Counted from the stretch's first letter, positions 33,942 to 43,256 are shown. The stretch: 49,993 nucleotides of DNA from JAVBNH01 sp031551635 (GCA_031551635.1 JAVBNH010000030.1:1-49993); one strand, 5' to 3'. A program made the numbers and translations. The notes: generated by a model not told the origin, from the sequence alone.

Positions 33942-33984
33942 AAAATCAACGGCAGTAAAACAAAATTTTACTGCCGTTGATTTT
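33942..33984. terminator. Bidirectional terminator, perfect 19-bp stem
   Basis: aaaatcaacggcagtaaaa (33942-33960), loop caaaa, and the complementary arm (33966-33984) separate convergent yqfD and the P-type ATPase gene. Confidence 0.9.
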
Positions 33985-34004
33985 ATCTGCCCAAAATTTT
34001 AAAA

Positions 34005-36680
34005 TTATTCCGTATTACCCACTTTTCGTTGAATAAACTTAACGCCTTCAACAATCGGAATGACCAAAACCGCAAGTACAAGCGAGTAAACTATCTCTTT
34101 TATGCTGATCATTGTAAAGCCGAATGCATTAGCAAGGAAGGGAATCTTGACTACTGAAACGGTCATAATAAGAGAAGCCAACATCGCAAAATATAAGAAT
34201 TTATTGTGATTGCCCTTAAGCTCCATTACGACAACAGATTGTCTTTGCGAGCGCAGGTTGAAGGAGTGGAAAATTTCGCACATCGACATAGTCAGGAAAG
34301 CCATCGTGATGCCCTCTGCGCTGTTTTCGAGAGGAATATTGCTGAATTTCCATACGCCGGTCTGGAAGAATTCACCGAGGTAAAACGCCGTCAGCGTTAA
34401 TACCGTGACGATAACGCCCTGATATAACGCATCGATGCCCAGACCCTGCGCAAAAACGCCGTCCTTTGTGCTTCGCGGCTTTTTCAGCATTATGTCTTTT
34501 TCAGGTTTTTCAGTGCCCAGAGCGAGAGCCGGGAAGCAGTCGGTTACAAGGTTAATCCATAAAAGGTGGGGCGCTTGTAATATTGTAAAGCTGAACATGG
34601 TCGCGAAGAAAATCGACATGACCTCGGAGAAGTTTGAACCGAGAAGGAACTGAATAGCCTTGCGGATATTGTTATAAATCCTTCTGCCCTCTGAAACCGC
34701 GTGAACTATGGTTGCGAAGTTATCATCGGCAAGCACCATATCGGCGACATTTTTCGTTACGTCCGTACCGGTGATACCCATTCCTACGCCAATATCGGCG
34801 TTTTTGATTGAGGGCGCGTCGTTTACTCCGTCGCCGGTCATGGCGGTTACATAACCTTTTTTACGCCATGCGTTAACAATTCTCGTCTTGTGCTCGGGTT
34901 GAACGCGGGCATAGACAAAGAGATTCGTGACCCGGTTGTCAAATTCTTCATCGGTCATTTCCTCAAGCTCCGCGCCTGTAATAGCCGCACTCTGGTCGTG
35001 AAGAATACCCAGCTCTGTGGCTATTGCAATAGCCGTGTCCCTGTGGTCGCCGGTAATCATAATCGGGGTGATTCCCGCGCTGCGGCATTCAACTATAGCG
35101 TCCTTGACTTCAGGTCTGACAGGGTCAATCATGCCCGTGAGTCCAATGAAAATCATATCCTTCTCAATGTCCTCCGGCTCGAAGGATTCGGGGGTGCTGT
35201 CGTAGTTTTTATAAGCTGCCGCGAGCACGCGCAGAGCCTTGTCCGCCATCTCCTTGTTGCCCTTGAGGATTGCGGTTTTAATATCGTTTGTAAGTGGAAT
35301 AACGTTTCCGTCAACCTCGACAGAGGTACATTTCTTCAAAATTTCGTCCGGCGCGCCCTTGGTGAACTGAACGATAGTCTCACCGGCTTTATGAACGGTG
35401 GACATCATTTTTCTCATTGAGTCAAAGGGAGCCTCACCGATACGCGGGCACTGCTTTTTAAGCTCGTTTTTATCGTATCCGAGCTTCTTTGCGTAATTGA
35501 CAAGCGCGGCTTCAGTCGGCTCGCCTATTGTTACGCCGTCCGTGTCAATTTCAGCGTCCGTACACAGCGCCATAGCTGTCGCAAGCTTCTTCTCGTCCTT
35601 GCCGAAGTGGTCGACAACGGTCATGACATTTTGGGTGAGGGTGCCTGTTTTATCAGAGCAGATTATCTGAGCGCAGCCAAGTGTTTCAACGGCTGTCAGC
35701 TTTCTGATAATCGCATTTTTCTTCGACATATTCGTAACGCCCATGGAAAGAACTATGGTCACAACCGCCACAAGCCCCTCAGGTATCGCGGCGACAGCAA
35801 GCGAAACCGCAACCATAAAGCTTTCAATGAACAAACTAAGGTCGACAGGGTCGCCGTGGTAATAGCTCATGAAAATCTTAAAGCCCAAAATAAATACACA
35901 GATGGCGATAACGATAACTGTCAGGATTTTACTGAGCTGTGAGAGCTTTATCTGCAAGGGCGTGAGCCCTTCCTCGGCGTTAGCGATAGCGTCGGCAATC
36001 TTGCCCATTTCGGTTTCCATAGCAGTTGAAACAACCACAGCTCTGCCGCGTCCATAAACAACCGTGCTGCCCATGTAAACCATGTTTTTGCGGTCGCCAA
36101 GGGGTACATCCGCATTTTCCTTGCCGTAAATAGCCTCGAGCATCTTCGTCACGGGTACAGATTCGCCGGTCAGCGCCGCCTCCTCGATTTTCATCGAGGC
36201 ACATTCAAATATGCGGCAGTCAGCCGGCACCGCATCGCCTGCTTCAAGCACGATAACATCACCGACAACCAAATCCTCGCTCTTGACAGGAACAATTTTT
36301 CCGTCCCTGAGTGTTTTTGTCGTCGCCGCCGACATCTCCTGCAGGGCTTCAATAGCCTTCTCCGCCTTGCTTTCCTGATAAACGCCGAGAACGGCATTAA
36401 TTATAACAACTGAAAGAATGATGACAACATCCGTCGGGAAGCCTTCTTTTTCATAAATCGCCAGACCTGCTGAAATTGCGGCTGCGAAAAGAAGTATAAT
36501 AATCATCGGGTCCATCATTTGCTGGAAAAACCGTTTGAGCATGGAGTCCTTTTTTTCCTGCCGCAGCTTGTTTTTTCCGTTCGAGAGCAGTCGGCTCTCC
36601 GCCTCCTGAGTGCTCAGACCGTTTTCATCGCTTTTAACGCTTGAAAAAACGGATGAAACTTCCTCCAGATAATAATTCAT
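34005..36680 (-). CDS. Calcium-type (P2) cation-transporting P-type ATPase
   Basis: 891 residues. Phosphorylation motif CSDKTGTLT with its Asp at about 340, TGES in the actuator domain, TGDGVNDAPSIKNADIG in the hinge, and the membrane motif AIPEGLVAVVTIVLSMG typical of SERCA/PMCA-like pumps. An N-terminal cation-ATPase domain (LSTQEAESRLLSNGKNKL) and six C-terminal membrane segments are present. GAAGG precedes the ATG. A yybP-ykoY-like riboswitch upstream suggests manganese-dependent expression, so Mn2+ export should be considered beside Ca2+. It is transcribed alone. Confidence 0.92.
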   Translation of the reverse strand: MNYYLEEVSSVFSSVKSDENGLSTQEAESRLLSNGKNKLRQEKKDSMLKRFFQQMMDPMIIILLFAAAISAGLAIYEKEGFPTDVVIILSVVIINAVLGVYQESKAEKAIEALQEMSAATTKTLRDGKIVPVKSEDLVVGDVIVLEAGDAVPADCRIFECASMKIEEAALTGESVPVTKMLEAIYGKENADVPLGDRKNMVYMGSTVVYGRGRAVVVSTAMETEMGKIADAIANAEEGLTPLQIKLSQLSKILTVIVIAICVFILGFKIFMSYYHGDPVDLSLFIESFMVAVSLAVAAIPEGLVAVVTIVLSMGVTNMSKKNAIIRKLTAVETLGCAQIICSDKTGTLTQNVMTVVDHFGKDEKKLATAMALCTDAEIDTDGVTIGEPTEAALVNYAKKLGYDKNELKKQCPRIGEAPFDSMRKMMSTVHKAGETIVQFTKGAPDEILKKCTSVEVDGNVIPLTNDIKTAILKGNKEMADKALRVLAAAYKNYDSTPESFEPEDIEKDMIFIGLTGMIDPVRPEVKDAIVECRSAGITPIMITGDHRDTAIAIATELGILHDQSAAITGAELEEMTDEEFDNRVTNLFVYARVQPEHKTRIVNAWRKKGYVTAMTGDGVNDAPSIKNADIGVGMGITGTDVTKNVADMVLADDNFATIVHAVSEGRRIYNNIRKAIQFLLGSNFSEVMSIFFATMFSFTILQAPHLLWINLVTDCFPALALGTEKPEKDIMLKKPRSTKDGVFAQGLGIDALYQGVIVTVLTLTAFYLGEFFQTGVWKFSNIPLENSAEGITMAFLTMSMCEIFHSFNLRSQRQSVVVMELKGNHNKFLYFAMLASLIMTVSVVKIPFLANAFGFTMISIKEIVYSLVLAVLVIPIVEGVKFIQRKVGNTE

Positions 36681-36806
36681 AAAAAAATACCTTCACCCTT
36701 CATTGTTTTTCCGTGTTCGCTATGCTGTAATACCCGCAAAAGCAAAAAAATTCGCGAAGAAATATTAAACCAAATACTATTATTTGTGTTTTTTAGCTAA
36801 ATAAAC

Positions 36807-36976
36807 AAAAAAGCTCATGCGTTCAGGCTTCCCCGGATACGCATGAGTCTGGTTATTTAATCCCGGCCAGGTATTAAAAAATTGCGGTTATATAACGCAA
36901 TTCCGTAAGACCATGCTGTTGACCGCGGAGCGTATTATTCCGAAGAATCAAAAAATACGCCAACTACTCCCCCACG
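36807..36976 (-). ncRNA. yybP-ykoY family (Mn2+) riboswitch with intrinsic terminator
   Basis: Read on the minus strand, the RNA begins GGGGGAGTAG (36964-36973), the hallmark 5' sequence of the yybP-ykoY family, goes through several stems, and reaches GCCGGGATTAAATAACCAG and ACTCATGCG. The latter overlaps a terminator: ctcatgcg/cgcatgag (36814-36847) with a following T-run at 36807-36812. This matches a switch between antiterminator and terminator. Position upstream of a P-type ATPase fits known yybP-ykoY targets. The fold was read by eye. Confidence 0.75.
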
Positions 36977-36996
36977 AATATTGAATTGTGAAAAAT

Positions 36997-37025
36997 ATGG
37001 TAACACGCGGAAATAAAAAAGTCAA
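36997..37025 (-). promoter_or_regulatory. Promoter of the riboswitch/P-ATPase unit
   Basis: Minus-strand TTGACT (37020-37025), 17 nt, TACCAT (36997-37002), about 20 nt before the riboswitch. Confidence 0.55.
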
Positions 37026-37123
37026 GAAAAAAAGACCTGAACAGATAAAATTAACAATGCATTAACAAATAATGTATAGATTGATAAAACCCTTAAATCC
37101 GCATTTTGTGACATTAGGTTGTC

Positions 37124-37152
37124 TTGACAAAAAGGAAAATAATTAATATAAT
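37124..37152 (+). promoter_or_regulatory. Consensus promoter of the membrane glycosyltransferase-like gene
   Basis: TTGACA (37124-37129), 17 nt, TATAAT (37147-37152): both boxes exact. It lies 35 nt before the start codon. Confidence 0.9.
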
Positions 37153-37186
37153 TATGGTTGATATTTCGGCTGAGGAAGGTTGTTCA

Positions 37187-38761
37187 ATGAAAAAAGTTCT
37201 CGATAAGCTTTACCATCTCTCATATTATTCCGTCTGTGCGGCGGTCTCCCTGCTTTTTTTATTTCTTTTTGCCGCCAGCATGTTCAGCACCAGCTATGTT
37301 GATATAAACAATCCAAATAAGGAACGATTATTCTTTTTAAAGGATAACGTTTTTCTTTCTGTAGCCATGCTGCTTTGTTTTTGCGTGCTTTTTATCCTAC
37401 TGCAGAAGCTCCTTGACAAAATTTCCGCAAAGAGGCTGCAGCAGTTTCTTTTTGTGTGGACTCTTATTTTCGGCTGTGTTTTTGTGTTTTCTTCAATGTC
37501 GTCTCCGACTCACGACTCATATATTGTCACCAATACCGCATACAGCATTGCAAAGGGAAACATTAACGCGCTTGAGGGCAGCTATTTCCGTTATTATCCC
37601 TTCCAGCTCGGTTATGTTTTGATGAATGAAATTATTTTCAGGATTTTTCCGGTCGTCGGTTACGGTGCGTATCTGCTCACGGAGGTTATAAACATTGTCT
37701 TCCTGGCGTTTGCATATATAGCGATAACCATGCTTTCAGGTATGCTTTTCAATAATGACAGAGCGAAAAAAAATACCACTCTGCTACTCATTTTATGTCC
37801 CCAGGGAATTCTCTTCAGCACCTTTACTTATGGCTTTATTCCCGGCTTCACCTTCGGAATTTATGCGATTCTCTTCGCGGTTGTGTATTTACAGAAGGAT
37901 AAAAAAATATATGCCGTCCTCAGCGCGGTGATGATTGCCTTCGCGGCGGCTATAAAGCTGAATTATGTGATTATACTGGCGGCAATCTGCGCTGTCTGCG
38001 CCGTTTACTTCGTTTGCAAAAGGCGCAAATGGTTTGACCTGGCGTATATCGCCATGGCTGTGTTAATGGTTTTCGGTCTCAAGCAGCTTATTGTAACGAG
38101 CTATGAAAAACGCAGCGGCTTGGATTTCGGCAGCGGGATTCCGATGATTTCGTGGATGGCAATGGGGCTTAGTGACAATAGTATGGGTCCCGGCTGGTTT
38201 TCGGGTAATTATACCACCGCGAATTTCGAGAGTAACGGGATGGATGCCGACAAAGCCTCCGAGGCTTCTTTAGAGGTCGTTAAAAAACGTGTAAAAACCT
38301 TTGCGGCTGATATACCCTACGCGGCGGATTTTTTCACAAGAAAAGCCCTGAGCCAATGGAATGAGCCGGCATATCAAAGCATTTGGACAAATCAGGTTCG
38401 TGGGCAAATAAAAGAAAAAGGTGCTTTGGCAGCTTATATTTGCGGTGAGGGTGAAAAGAAAACCACGAAATATATGGAATACATGCAGCAGCTGATATTT
38501 TTTGCCTCCTGCGTCGCTATTTTACAGCTTTTAATAAAAAAAGCGGGAAAGGTGGAGCTGATGCAGCTCGTTTTCCCGATTGTTATTTTGGGTGGATTCC
38601 TGTATCATATGCTTTTTGAGGCGAAATCGTCTTATATCCTCGTCTATTTCATTATGATGATGCCGCTCGCAGCTAACAGCCTGAATTCGTTTTACACCGT
38701 GGCTGAAAAACATATTTTTTCGCATTTCAAATACATTAAAAAGCCAAAAAAGCAAAAATAA
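37187..38761 (+). CDS. Polytopic membrane protein, GT39/PMT-like glycosyltransferase candidate
   Basis: About 524 residues from ATG 37187 (MKKVLDKLYHLSYYSVC), with GAGGAAGG upstream; an earlier in-frame start lies inside the promoter. At least nine membrane segments. A loop with SSPTHDSYIVTNTAYSIAKG followed by YFRYYPFQLGYVLMNE resembles lipid-linked sugar transferases of the GT39/ArnT/PMT type (an acidic residue after the first segment, an YPxQ-like motif). It ends with a lysine-rich tail. It converges on popT, 9 bp away. Sugar donor and acceptor are unknown. Confidence 0.7.
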   Translation: MKKVLDKLYHLSYYSVCAAVSLLFLFLFAASMFSTSYVDINNPNKERLFFLKDNVFLSVAMLLCFCVLFILLQKLLDKISAKRLQQFLFVWTLIFGCVFVFSSMSSPTHDSYIVTNTAYSIAKGNINALEGSYFRYYPFQLGYVLMNEIIFRIFPVVGYGAYLLTEVINIVFLAFAYIAITMLSGMLFNNDRAKKNTTLLLILCPQGILFSTFTYGFIPGFTFGIYAILFAVVYLQKDKKIYAVLSAVMIAFAAAIKLNYVIILAAICAVCAVYFVCKRRKWFDLAYIAMAVLMVFGLKQLIVTSYEKRSGLDFGSGIPMISWMAMGLSDNSMGPGWFSGNYTTANFESNGMDADKASEASLEVVKKRVKTFAADIPYAADFFTRKALSQWNEPAYQSIWTNQVRGQIKEKGALAAYICGEGEKKTTKYMEYMQQLIFFASCVAILQLLIKKAGKVELMQLVFPIVILGGFLYHMLFEAKSSYILVYFIMMMPLAANSLNSFYTVAEKHIFSHFKYIKKPKKQK

Positions 38762-38770
38762 AAGTTCGGC

Positions 38771-39616
38771 TCATTCCGTCGATATATCCTTGTTAAACTT
38801 TTTGCTTAAAAAAATAAAAATCATTGATATACCCAAACCTACAAGCAGCATTATCGAGCCGATAAGCCAGTTGAAGCTTGTGTCATTTTTCGGCAGTGCT
38901 AAAAAAAGACCGACAAGCGAGCCGCTGACAAAGCCGAAAACCATGAAGTTCGCAAGGCTTTCAAATTTCTTGAAGATAAATTTTGTAAGGTTGGAAAAAA
39001 GCACCATCGCTGTGACAAAGCTGAGCGAAACGACTGCTATCACAAGTATATCAAGGCTTTTCGCGCTAAGCATTAAATGGTCATAAACTCCGAGCACCAT
39101 CAAAATCATCGAAATGCTCATTCCGGGAATCATGCTCGACATGCCCGCTACAGCTCCGCTGAAGGCAAGATAATAAATGCTCGTTGTCATCGCATTCGCG
39201 CCGGAGCCTTCCGCCATATTTAGCCGCAAAAGTCCGACACAAAGCGCGAGCGAAAACGCGCAGGCAATACCCAAGGCATAGGATGGCTTAAAGTTACCCT
39301 TGTTCGCGTCCTTAAAAATGACCGGAAGGTTGCCCAGCATAAGCCCCATAAAAAGCAAAAATGTCGCCTTCGGATAGGTTTCGAAAAGATAGCTGAACGA
39401 GAGCACAAACATCACAAGGCTCAGACCTGCGCCGATTCCCATCGGAAAAAGGTAAATTATATTCTTTTTCAGATTTTTGAACGGGTTTGATACAATATCC
39501 AGCAGCTTTGTGTAAATCCCCATCATGACAGCCATAACGCTGCCGCTGACACCGGGAGCAAATATACTGATTCCCAGAAAAAATCCGCAAAAAACCCGAT
39601 AAAAAAAGTTTTTCAT
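38771..39616 (-). CDS. popT: DUF368 polyprenyl-phosphate transporter PopT
   Basis: About 281 residues from ATG 39616 (MKNFFYRVFCGFFLGISI), preceded by AAAGGA. The family signature FAPGVSGSVMAVMMGIY and the second half AGMSSMIPGMSISMILMVLG are the paired motifs of DUF368 proteins, which recycle undecaprenyl-phosphate to the inner face. About eight membrane segments. It follows plsC by 25 bp, likely in one operon with xthA and plsC. Confidence 0.88.
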   Translation of the reverse strand: MKNFFYRVFCGFFLGISIFAPGVSGSVMAVMMGIYTKLLDIVSNPFKNLKKNIIYLFPMGIGAGLSLVMFVLSFSYLFETYPKATFLLFMGLMLGNLPVIFKDANKGNFKPSYALGIACAFSLALCVGLLRLNMAEGSGANAMTTSIYYLAFSGAVAGMSSMIPGMSISMILMVLGVYDHLMLSAKSLDILVIAVVSLSFVTAMVLFSNLTKFIFKKFESLANFMVFGFVSGSLVGLFLALPKNDTSFNWLIGSIMLLVGLGISMIFIFLSKKFNKDISTE

Positions 39617-39641
39617 TTCATTGTATCCTTTTTTGGAACTA

Positions 39642-40367
39642 TTACTGCTTTTTATTCGCACGCATTTCAACTAAGGCTTCAGCTATCATATTTTTAACTA
39701 AGTCCGGAAGCTGCTTTTTTTCCTCGCGAGTCATGTCTTTTGTGATTACCGCCGGTAATACTTTTACATAAATATCGCCGCTTTTAATTTTTTTCTCAGC
39801 TTCCCAGGTCTCCCTTGTACCGTCAATTACTACGGGAATTATCGGGCAACCGGTTTTTTCGGCGATCCTGAACGCTCCCGCTTTAAACTCGCCGAGCTGA
39901 CCGTCCTTGCTCCTCGTACCTTCAGGGAAAATCGAAAGGCTTTTCCCGCTTTTTATGACCTCGATTGCCTTATTTATAGCCTCCGCGGCGGCTCTTACAT
40001 TGTTACGGTCAATAAAAACACTGTCAAAATATTTCATCCAAGTCGACAGGAGGGGGATTTTTTCCGCCTCTTTTTTTATGACAAAGCCGCAGGGCTCGCG
40101 CAGCATCAGCAGCGGCGCGACATCAATCATGCTCTGGTGGTTCGCGACATAAAGCACCGCGCCCTCCGGAATAGTATCGACGCCCTCAATGTGCATACGC
40201 ATGCCGCCTACCTTCGTCAGGCTAGTGACAATATTAACTGCTTTTTTCTTGAGAAGAATATCTCTTTTTTCAATTTCACCTTTTTTTGTCAGCCGCTTCA
40301 TATGCATCGAGCCGGGAATACTGACAACCGCATATAACGCGAAATAAACAAACCAAATGACAGTCAT
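39642..40367 (-). CDS. plsC: 1-acyl-sn-glycerol-3-phosphate acyltransferase PlsC
   Basis: 241 residues. Catalytic NHQSMID (His-x4-Asp), FPEGTRSKDGQL (phosphate/acyl recognition) and the later VIPVVIDGTRE-type block are all present. An N-terminal membrane segment anchors the enzyme, which adds the second acyl chain to make phosphatidic acid. GGAGG precedes the ATG. It follows xthA by 13 bp. Confidence 0.93.
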   Translation of the reverse strand: MTVIWFVYFALYAVVSIPGSMHMKRLTKKGEIEKRDILLKKKAVNIVTSLTKVGGMRMHIEGVDTIPEGAVLYVANHQSMIDVAPLLMLREPCGFVIKKEAEKIPLLSTWMKYFDSVFIDRNNVRAAAEAINKAIEVIKSGKSLSIFPEGTRSKDGQLGEFKAGAFRIAEKTGCPIIPVVIDGTRETWEAEKKIKSGDIYVKVLPAVITKDMTREEKKQLPDLVKNMIAEALVEMRANKKQ

Positions 40368-40380
40368 AACAAAGCCTCCG

Positions 40381-41139
40381 TTATAAATTAATTACAAGCT
40401 CAACCGGGCAGTGGTCTGAGCCGAGAATTTCATTGTGAACAGCTGCACTAACAAGCTTTTCCCTCAGCGAGCCGGAAACCAAAAAATAGTCAATTCTCCA
40501 GCCGCTGTTTTTTATGCGTGCATTCAGACGATAAGACCACCAGGTGTAAACATCTGTCAAGTCCGGATAAAAATATCTGAAGGTATCAATAAAGCCTGCC
40601 TCACACAGCGCTGAAAACTTACCGCGCTCCTCATCAGTAAAGCCCGTGTGACCCCTGTTTGTTTTCGGATGGCGAAGGTCAATTTCCTTATGCGCGACAT
40701 TTAAATCGCCGCAAAAAACAACAGGCTTACGCTGCTCAAGCGCTTTTAAATACGCTAGAAAAGCGTCCTCCCAGAGCATACGGTACTGCAGCCGCGAGAG
40801 GTCGTCTTTTGAATTCGGCGTGTAGACTGTCACTAAAAAGTATGTCCCGAACTCCAGAGTTATGACCCTTCCCTCGTGGTCAAATTCATCAATGCCAATA
40901 CCGAAGCTCACCGATAACGGCTCGTCCTTTGTGATTATTGCCGTGCCTGAGTAGCCTTTTTTTTCAGCATAATTCCAATATTTAAAATACGGCTCAAGCT
41001 CCAGCTCAAACTGCCCCTCGGACAGCTTGATTTCCTGCATGCAGTAAGCATCGGCATCAAGCTCCCAAAGAGGCTTGTCCAGCCCCTTGCCGGCGACAGC
41101 CCTCATACCGTTAACATTCCACGAAATAAATTTTTTCAT
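40381..41139 (-). CDS. xthA: Exodeoxyribonuclease III
   Basis: 252 residues of the AP endonuclease/exonuclease III family. Motifs: FISWNVNGMRA, CMQEIKL (metal-binding Glu), CGDLNVAHKEID, TWWSY and the C-terminal GSDHCPVELVI (catalytic His). It acts in base-excision repair. First gene of the xthA-plsC-popT unit. A GGAG site lies about 9 nt upstream. Confidence 0.95.
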   Translation of the reverse strand: MKKFISWNVNGMRAVAGKGLDKPLWELDADAYCMQEIKLSEGQFELELEPYFKYWNYAEKKGYSGTAIITKDEPLSVSFGIGIDEFDHEGRVITLEFGTYFLVTVYTPNSKDDLSRLQYRMLWEDAFLAYLKALEQRKPVVFCGDLNVAHKEIDLRHPKTNRGHTGFTDEERGKFSALCEAGFIDTFRYFYPDLTDVYTWWSYRLNARIKNSGWRIDYFLVSGSLREKLVSAAVHNEILGSDHCPVELVINL

Positions 41140-41258
41140 CCCTCACGCTCCGATTGTTGTTTAATAAATCTGATTCTATCATCATTTTATCAAGAAATCA
41201 ATTAATATTTTAAATCCTCTAAAAATTCTTTAAGGAATTCATTATCTTTCGCGTGATA

Positions 41259-41286
41259 TTGACAAACTGTGAAAAAATTATATAAT
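41259..41286 (+). promoter_or_regulatory. Promoter of the Cys-rich protein gene
   Basis: TTGACA (41259-41264), 16 nt, TATAAT (41281-41286). Confidence 0.8.
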
Positions 41287-41328
41287 ATAAACAGACAATC
41301 GAAGCGATTTTGAAGGGATATTTCCGTA

Positions 41329-41775
41329 ATGTCAAAAAAAACAACCAATAAAATAACTCCATCCTGCTCATACTGCCAGTATTCTCAAAGCTTTCCGCCA
41401 TCAGACGAAATCCTTTGTAATAAAAAAGGTATAGTCGAGCCGAATTCTTCTTGCAAAAAATTTTTGTATGACCCCCTGAAGCGGCAACCCAGAAAGCCTT
41501 TGCTGTTGCCGGATTTCGGTTTTGAAGAAAGCGATTTTTCTTTGGATATCGAACCCTCTGCGCCTACACAAGAGCCTAAGGAGCCGCCGGCTGTCGAAAC
41601 TCTTTCAAACACACAGACGCAAGCAGACACTGTAGATGATGCAAAAACGCAGGAATACATAGATGAAAACACCGGTACTGAACAGCTTGAAAAAGCTGAA
41701 GCATCCGGAACACCCCTTACAATTGCCCAAATAAACGAGATTAACAGAATCTTTGCGACAAGCGACGACGCATAA
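41329..41775 (+). CDS. Conserved small Cys-rich protein, function unknown
   Basis: 148 residues. N-terminal Cys cluster: CSYCQYSQSFP, then ILCNKKGIVEPNSSCKKF and YDPLKRQP, suggesting a small zinc-binding knuckle (four Cys). The rest is Glu/Thr/Pro-rich and disordered, with a short C-terminal helix (TIAQINEINRIFA). AAGGGA precedes the ATG. It has its own promoter and a strong terminator. Family name not recognised. Confidence 0.75.
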   Translation: MSKKTTNKITPSCSYCQYSQSFPPSDEILCNKKGIVEPNSSCKKFLYDPLKRQPRKPLLLPDFGFEESDFSLDIEPSAPTQEPKEPPAVETLSNTQTQADTVDDAKTQEYIDENTGTEQLEKAEASGTPLTIAQINEINRIFATSDDA

Positions 41776-41800
41776 TAATTTAGACATTGGTTTATAAATA

Positions 41801-41847
41801 TTGACCGCGAAAAAAATTCTCACATTTTTTTCGCGGTCAACTTTTTT
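41801..41847 (+). terminator. Terminator of the Cys-rich protein gene
   Basis: ttgaccgcgaaaaaaa pairs with ttttttcgcggtcaa and is followed by a six-T run. The opposite strand hairpin also lies downstream of the PHP gene. Confidence 0.85.
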
Positions 41848-41870
41848 GATAACTATTTATTTCATAAAGT

Positions 41871-43256
41871 CTAAATATTTCTTCCCATGAATTCATTCCA
41901 CATTTTTCCGAAAGGAGAAATGCCGATAAACCATTCAAGCTTTTCAAGCAGGAAGGCAAATATGTCGCCCGCGTCAAAAACCTTGCTGACTTTAACAGTC
42001 GGCGCGCCTTCATAATCGAGTGTGAACGCCTGAGTATAAAGGATTCCGCCCTCGCCGAAAACCTCAGCCCTGACATAGCTGCCGATTTTGTCGCTGTAGT
42101 CGTCAAGGTCGATTGTGCTGCCGACATGAATGACCTCGCCGTTTGCAATCCAATAAGTAAGAGCGGCATTGTCGGCGCTGATTGTGAGAGTGTCCTGAAC
42201 ATCATCGACTGCGATATCCGTGATAACCGGCTGCGGTTTTGTGCTGTCAGCAACCCACGGCGCTTTTAAATCAAGCCCTGTTTTTTCCGCAAGGAAGGCA
42301 AGTTCCTTCGGATTCTGGTTATTTCTTGAGCCCGCGAAGAACTGACCGGCTTCGAGTGCGCTTCTGAGATTATCAACGTTCTTGTCCTCCATCAAGCTGA
42401 TAACCCATCCGCTGTCAACAACACTAAGCCTGTGCGCGTCGCTGGAAGCAATAGCAAAAACATTCCTGCCGTTCGGAACGCAGAGCTGAAGCAGAGCGTC
42501 CCAGAGCTTGCGGTCATGCCTTGTTCTGAAATCGCCCTTGCTGTTTATATCAATGCCGAGGCAGGATTTATAATCAAGCAGAAGATAGGCGAATTTTTTG
42601 GCGAAATAGTTCGAGGTGCCGCCTTTATAGGCTGCGTCCGGATCATCAACATCCCTCATGCCGGTGAATTCGCCCGGATGGTTGATTACAGACAGACCGC
42701 CTGCTTTTTCAACACCTGCGAGTCCGGTTTTGTAGTCGCTGGTCGCGCCGAGAATACCGTTGCCATAATCAGCGAACCATGTATTAATGTGGGTGTTGTT
42801 AAAAGACGCGCCGTTGAGTTCATTGCCGAAGGGAACACGCAGCATGGCGCTGCCGCCCCTGTCGGAGCCGGACTGCATTTCGTCAAAGCGCTCCTGTGTA
42901 AGCCCCTTGGGTGTACCGGTGACGCCAAAGCTGAGGAAGGTTCTGATTCCGGGTACAAAATTGAAGTCGCCGACCCAGCCGCGGTCAGTTGTGCTGTGGT
43001 CAGTCATAGCGAGAAAATCATAATCGAGCTTATAATGCTCTTCAATCATAACATAGGGCTCGTCGTCACCGTCAGAGACGACGGAATGATTGTGCAGCGA
43101 AGTCCTGTACTGATTGACGGTATCCCAGTCAATATCCTCGTAGGTGCTCGTGATTGTATAATCGACATCAGCCGCGGCGGTAGCGCAGACACTGAAAACG
43201 CCCGAAACAAGCAGCAGGCACATAAAAACGGAAACAATTCTTTTAATTTTTTTCAA
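41871..43256 (-). CDS. Secreted PHP-domain phosphoesterase-like protein
   Basis: About 461 residues from a TTG start at 43256 with CGGAGG upstream. Signal peptide: KKIKRIVSVFMCLLLVSGVF to about CATAAA. A PHP domain follows: LHNHSVVSDGDDEP (motif I), LDYDFLAMTDHSTT (motif II), GLSVINHPGEF (motif III) and AIASSDAHRL (motif IV), all metal-ligand His/Asp present. After it are a beta-sandwich domain (ITDIAVDDVQDTLTISADN) and a hydrophobic C-terminal helix. PHP proteins are usually cytoplasmic, so export is notable. Likely substrate: an extracellular phosphoester. Single gene. Confidence 0.85.
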   Translation of the reverse strand: MKKIKRIVSVFMCLLLVSGVFSVCATAAADVDYTITSTYEDIDWDTVNQYRTSLHNHSVVSDGDDEPYVMIEEHYKLDYDFLAMTDHSTTDRGWVGDFNFVPGIRTFLSFGVTGTPKGLTQERFDEMQSGSDRGGSAMLRVPFGNELNGASFNNTHINTWFADYGNGILGATSDYKTGLAGVEKAGGLSVINHPGEFTGMRDVDDPDAAYKGGTSNYFAKKFAYLLLDYKSCLGIDINSKGDFRTRHDRKLWDALLQLCVPNGRNVFAIASSDAHRLSVVDSGWVISLMEDKNVDNLRSALEAGQFFAGSRNNQNPKELAFLAEKTGLDLKAPWVADSTKPQPVITDIAVDDVQDTLTISADNAALTYWIANGEVIHVGSTIDLDDYSDKIGSYVRAEVFGEGGILYTQAFTLDYEGAPTVKVSKVFDAGDIFAFLLEKLEWFIGISPFGKMWNEFMGRNI

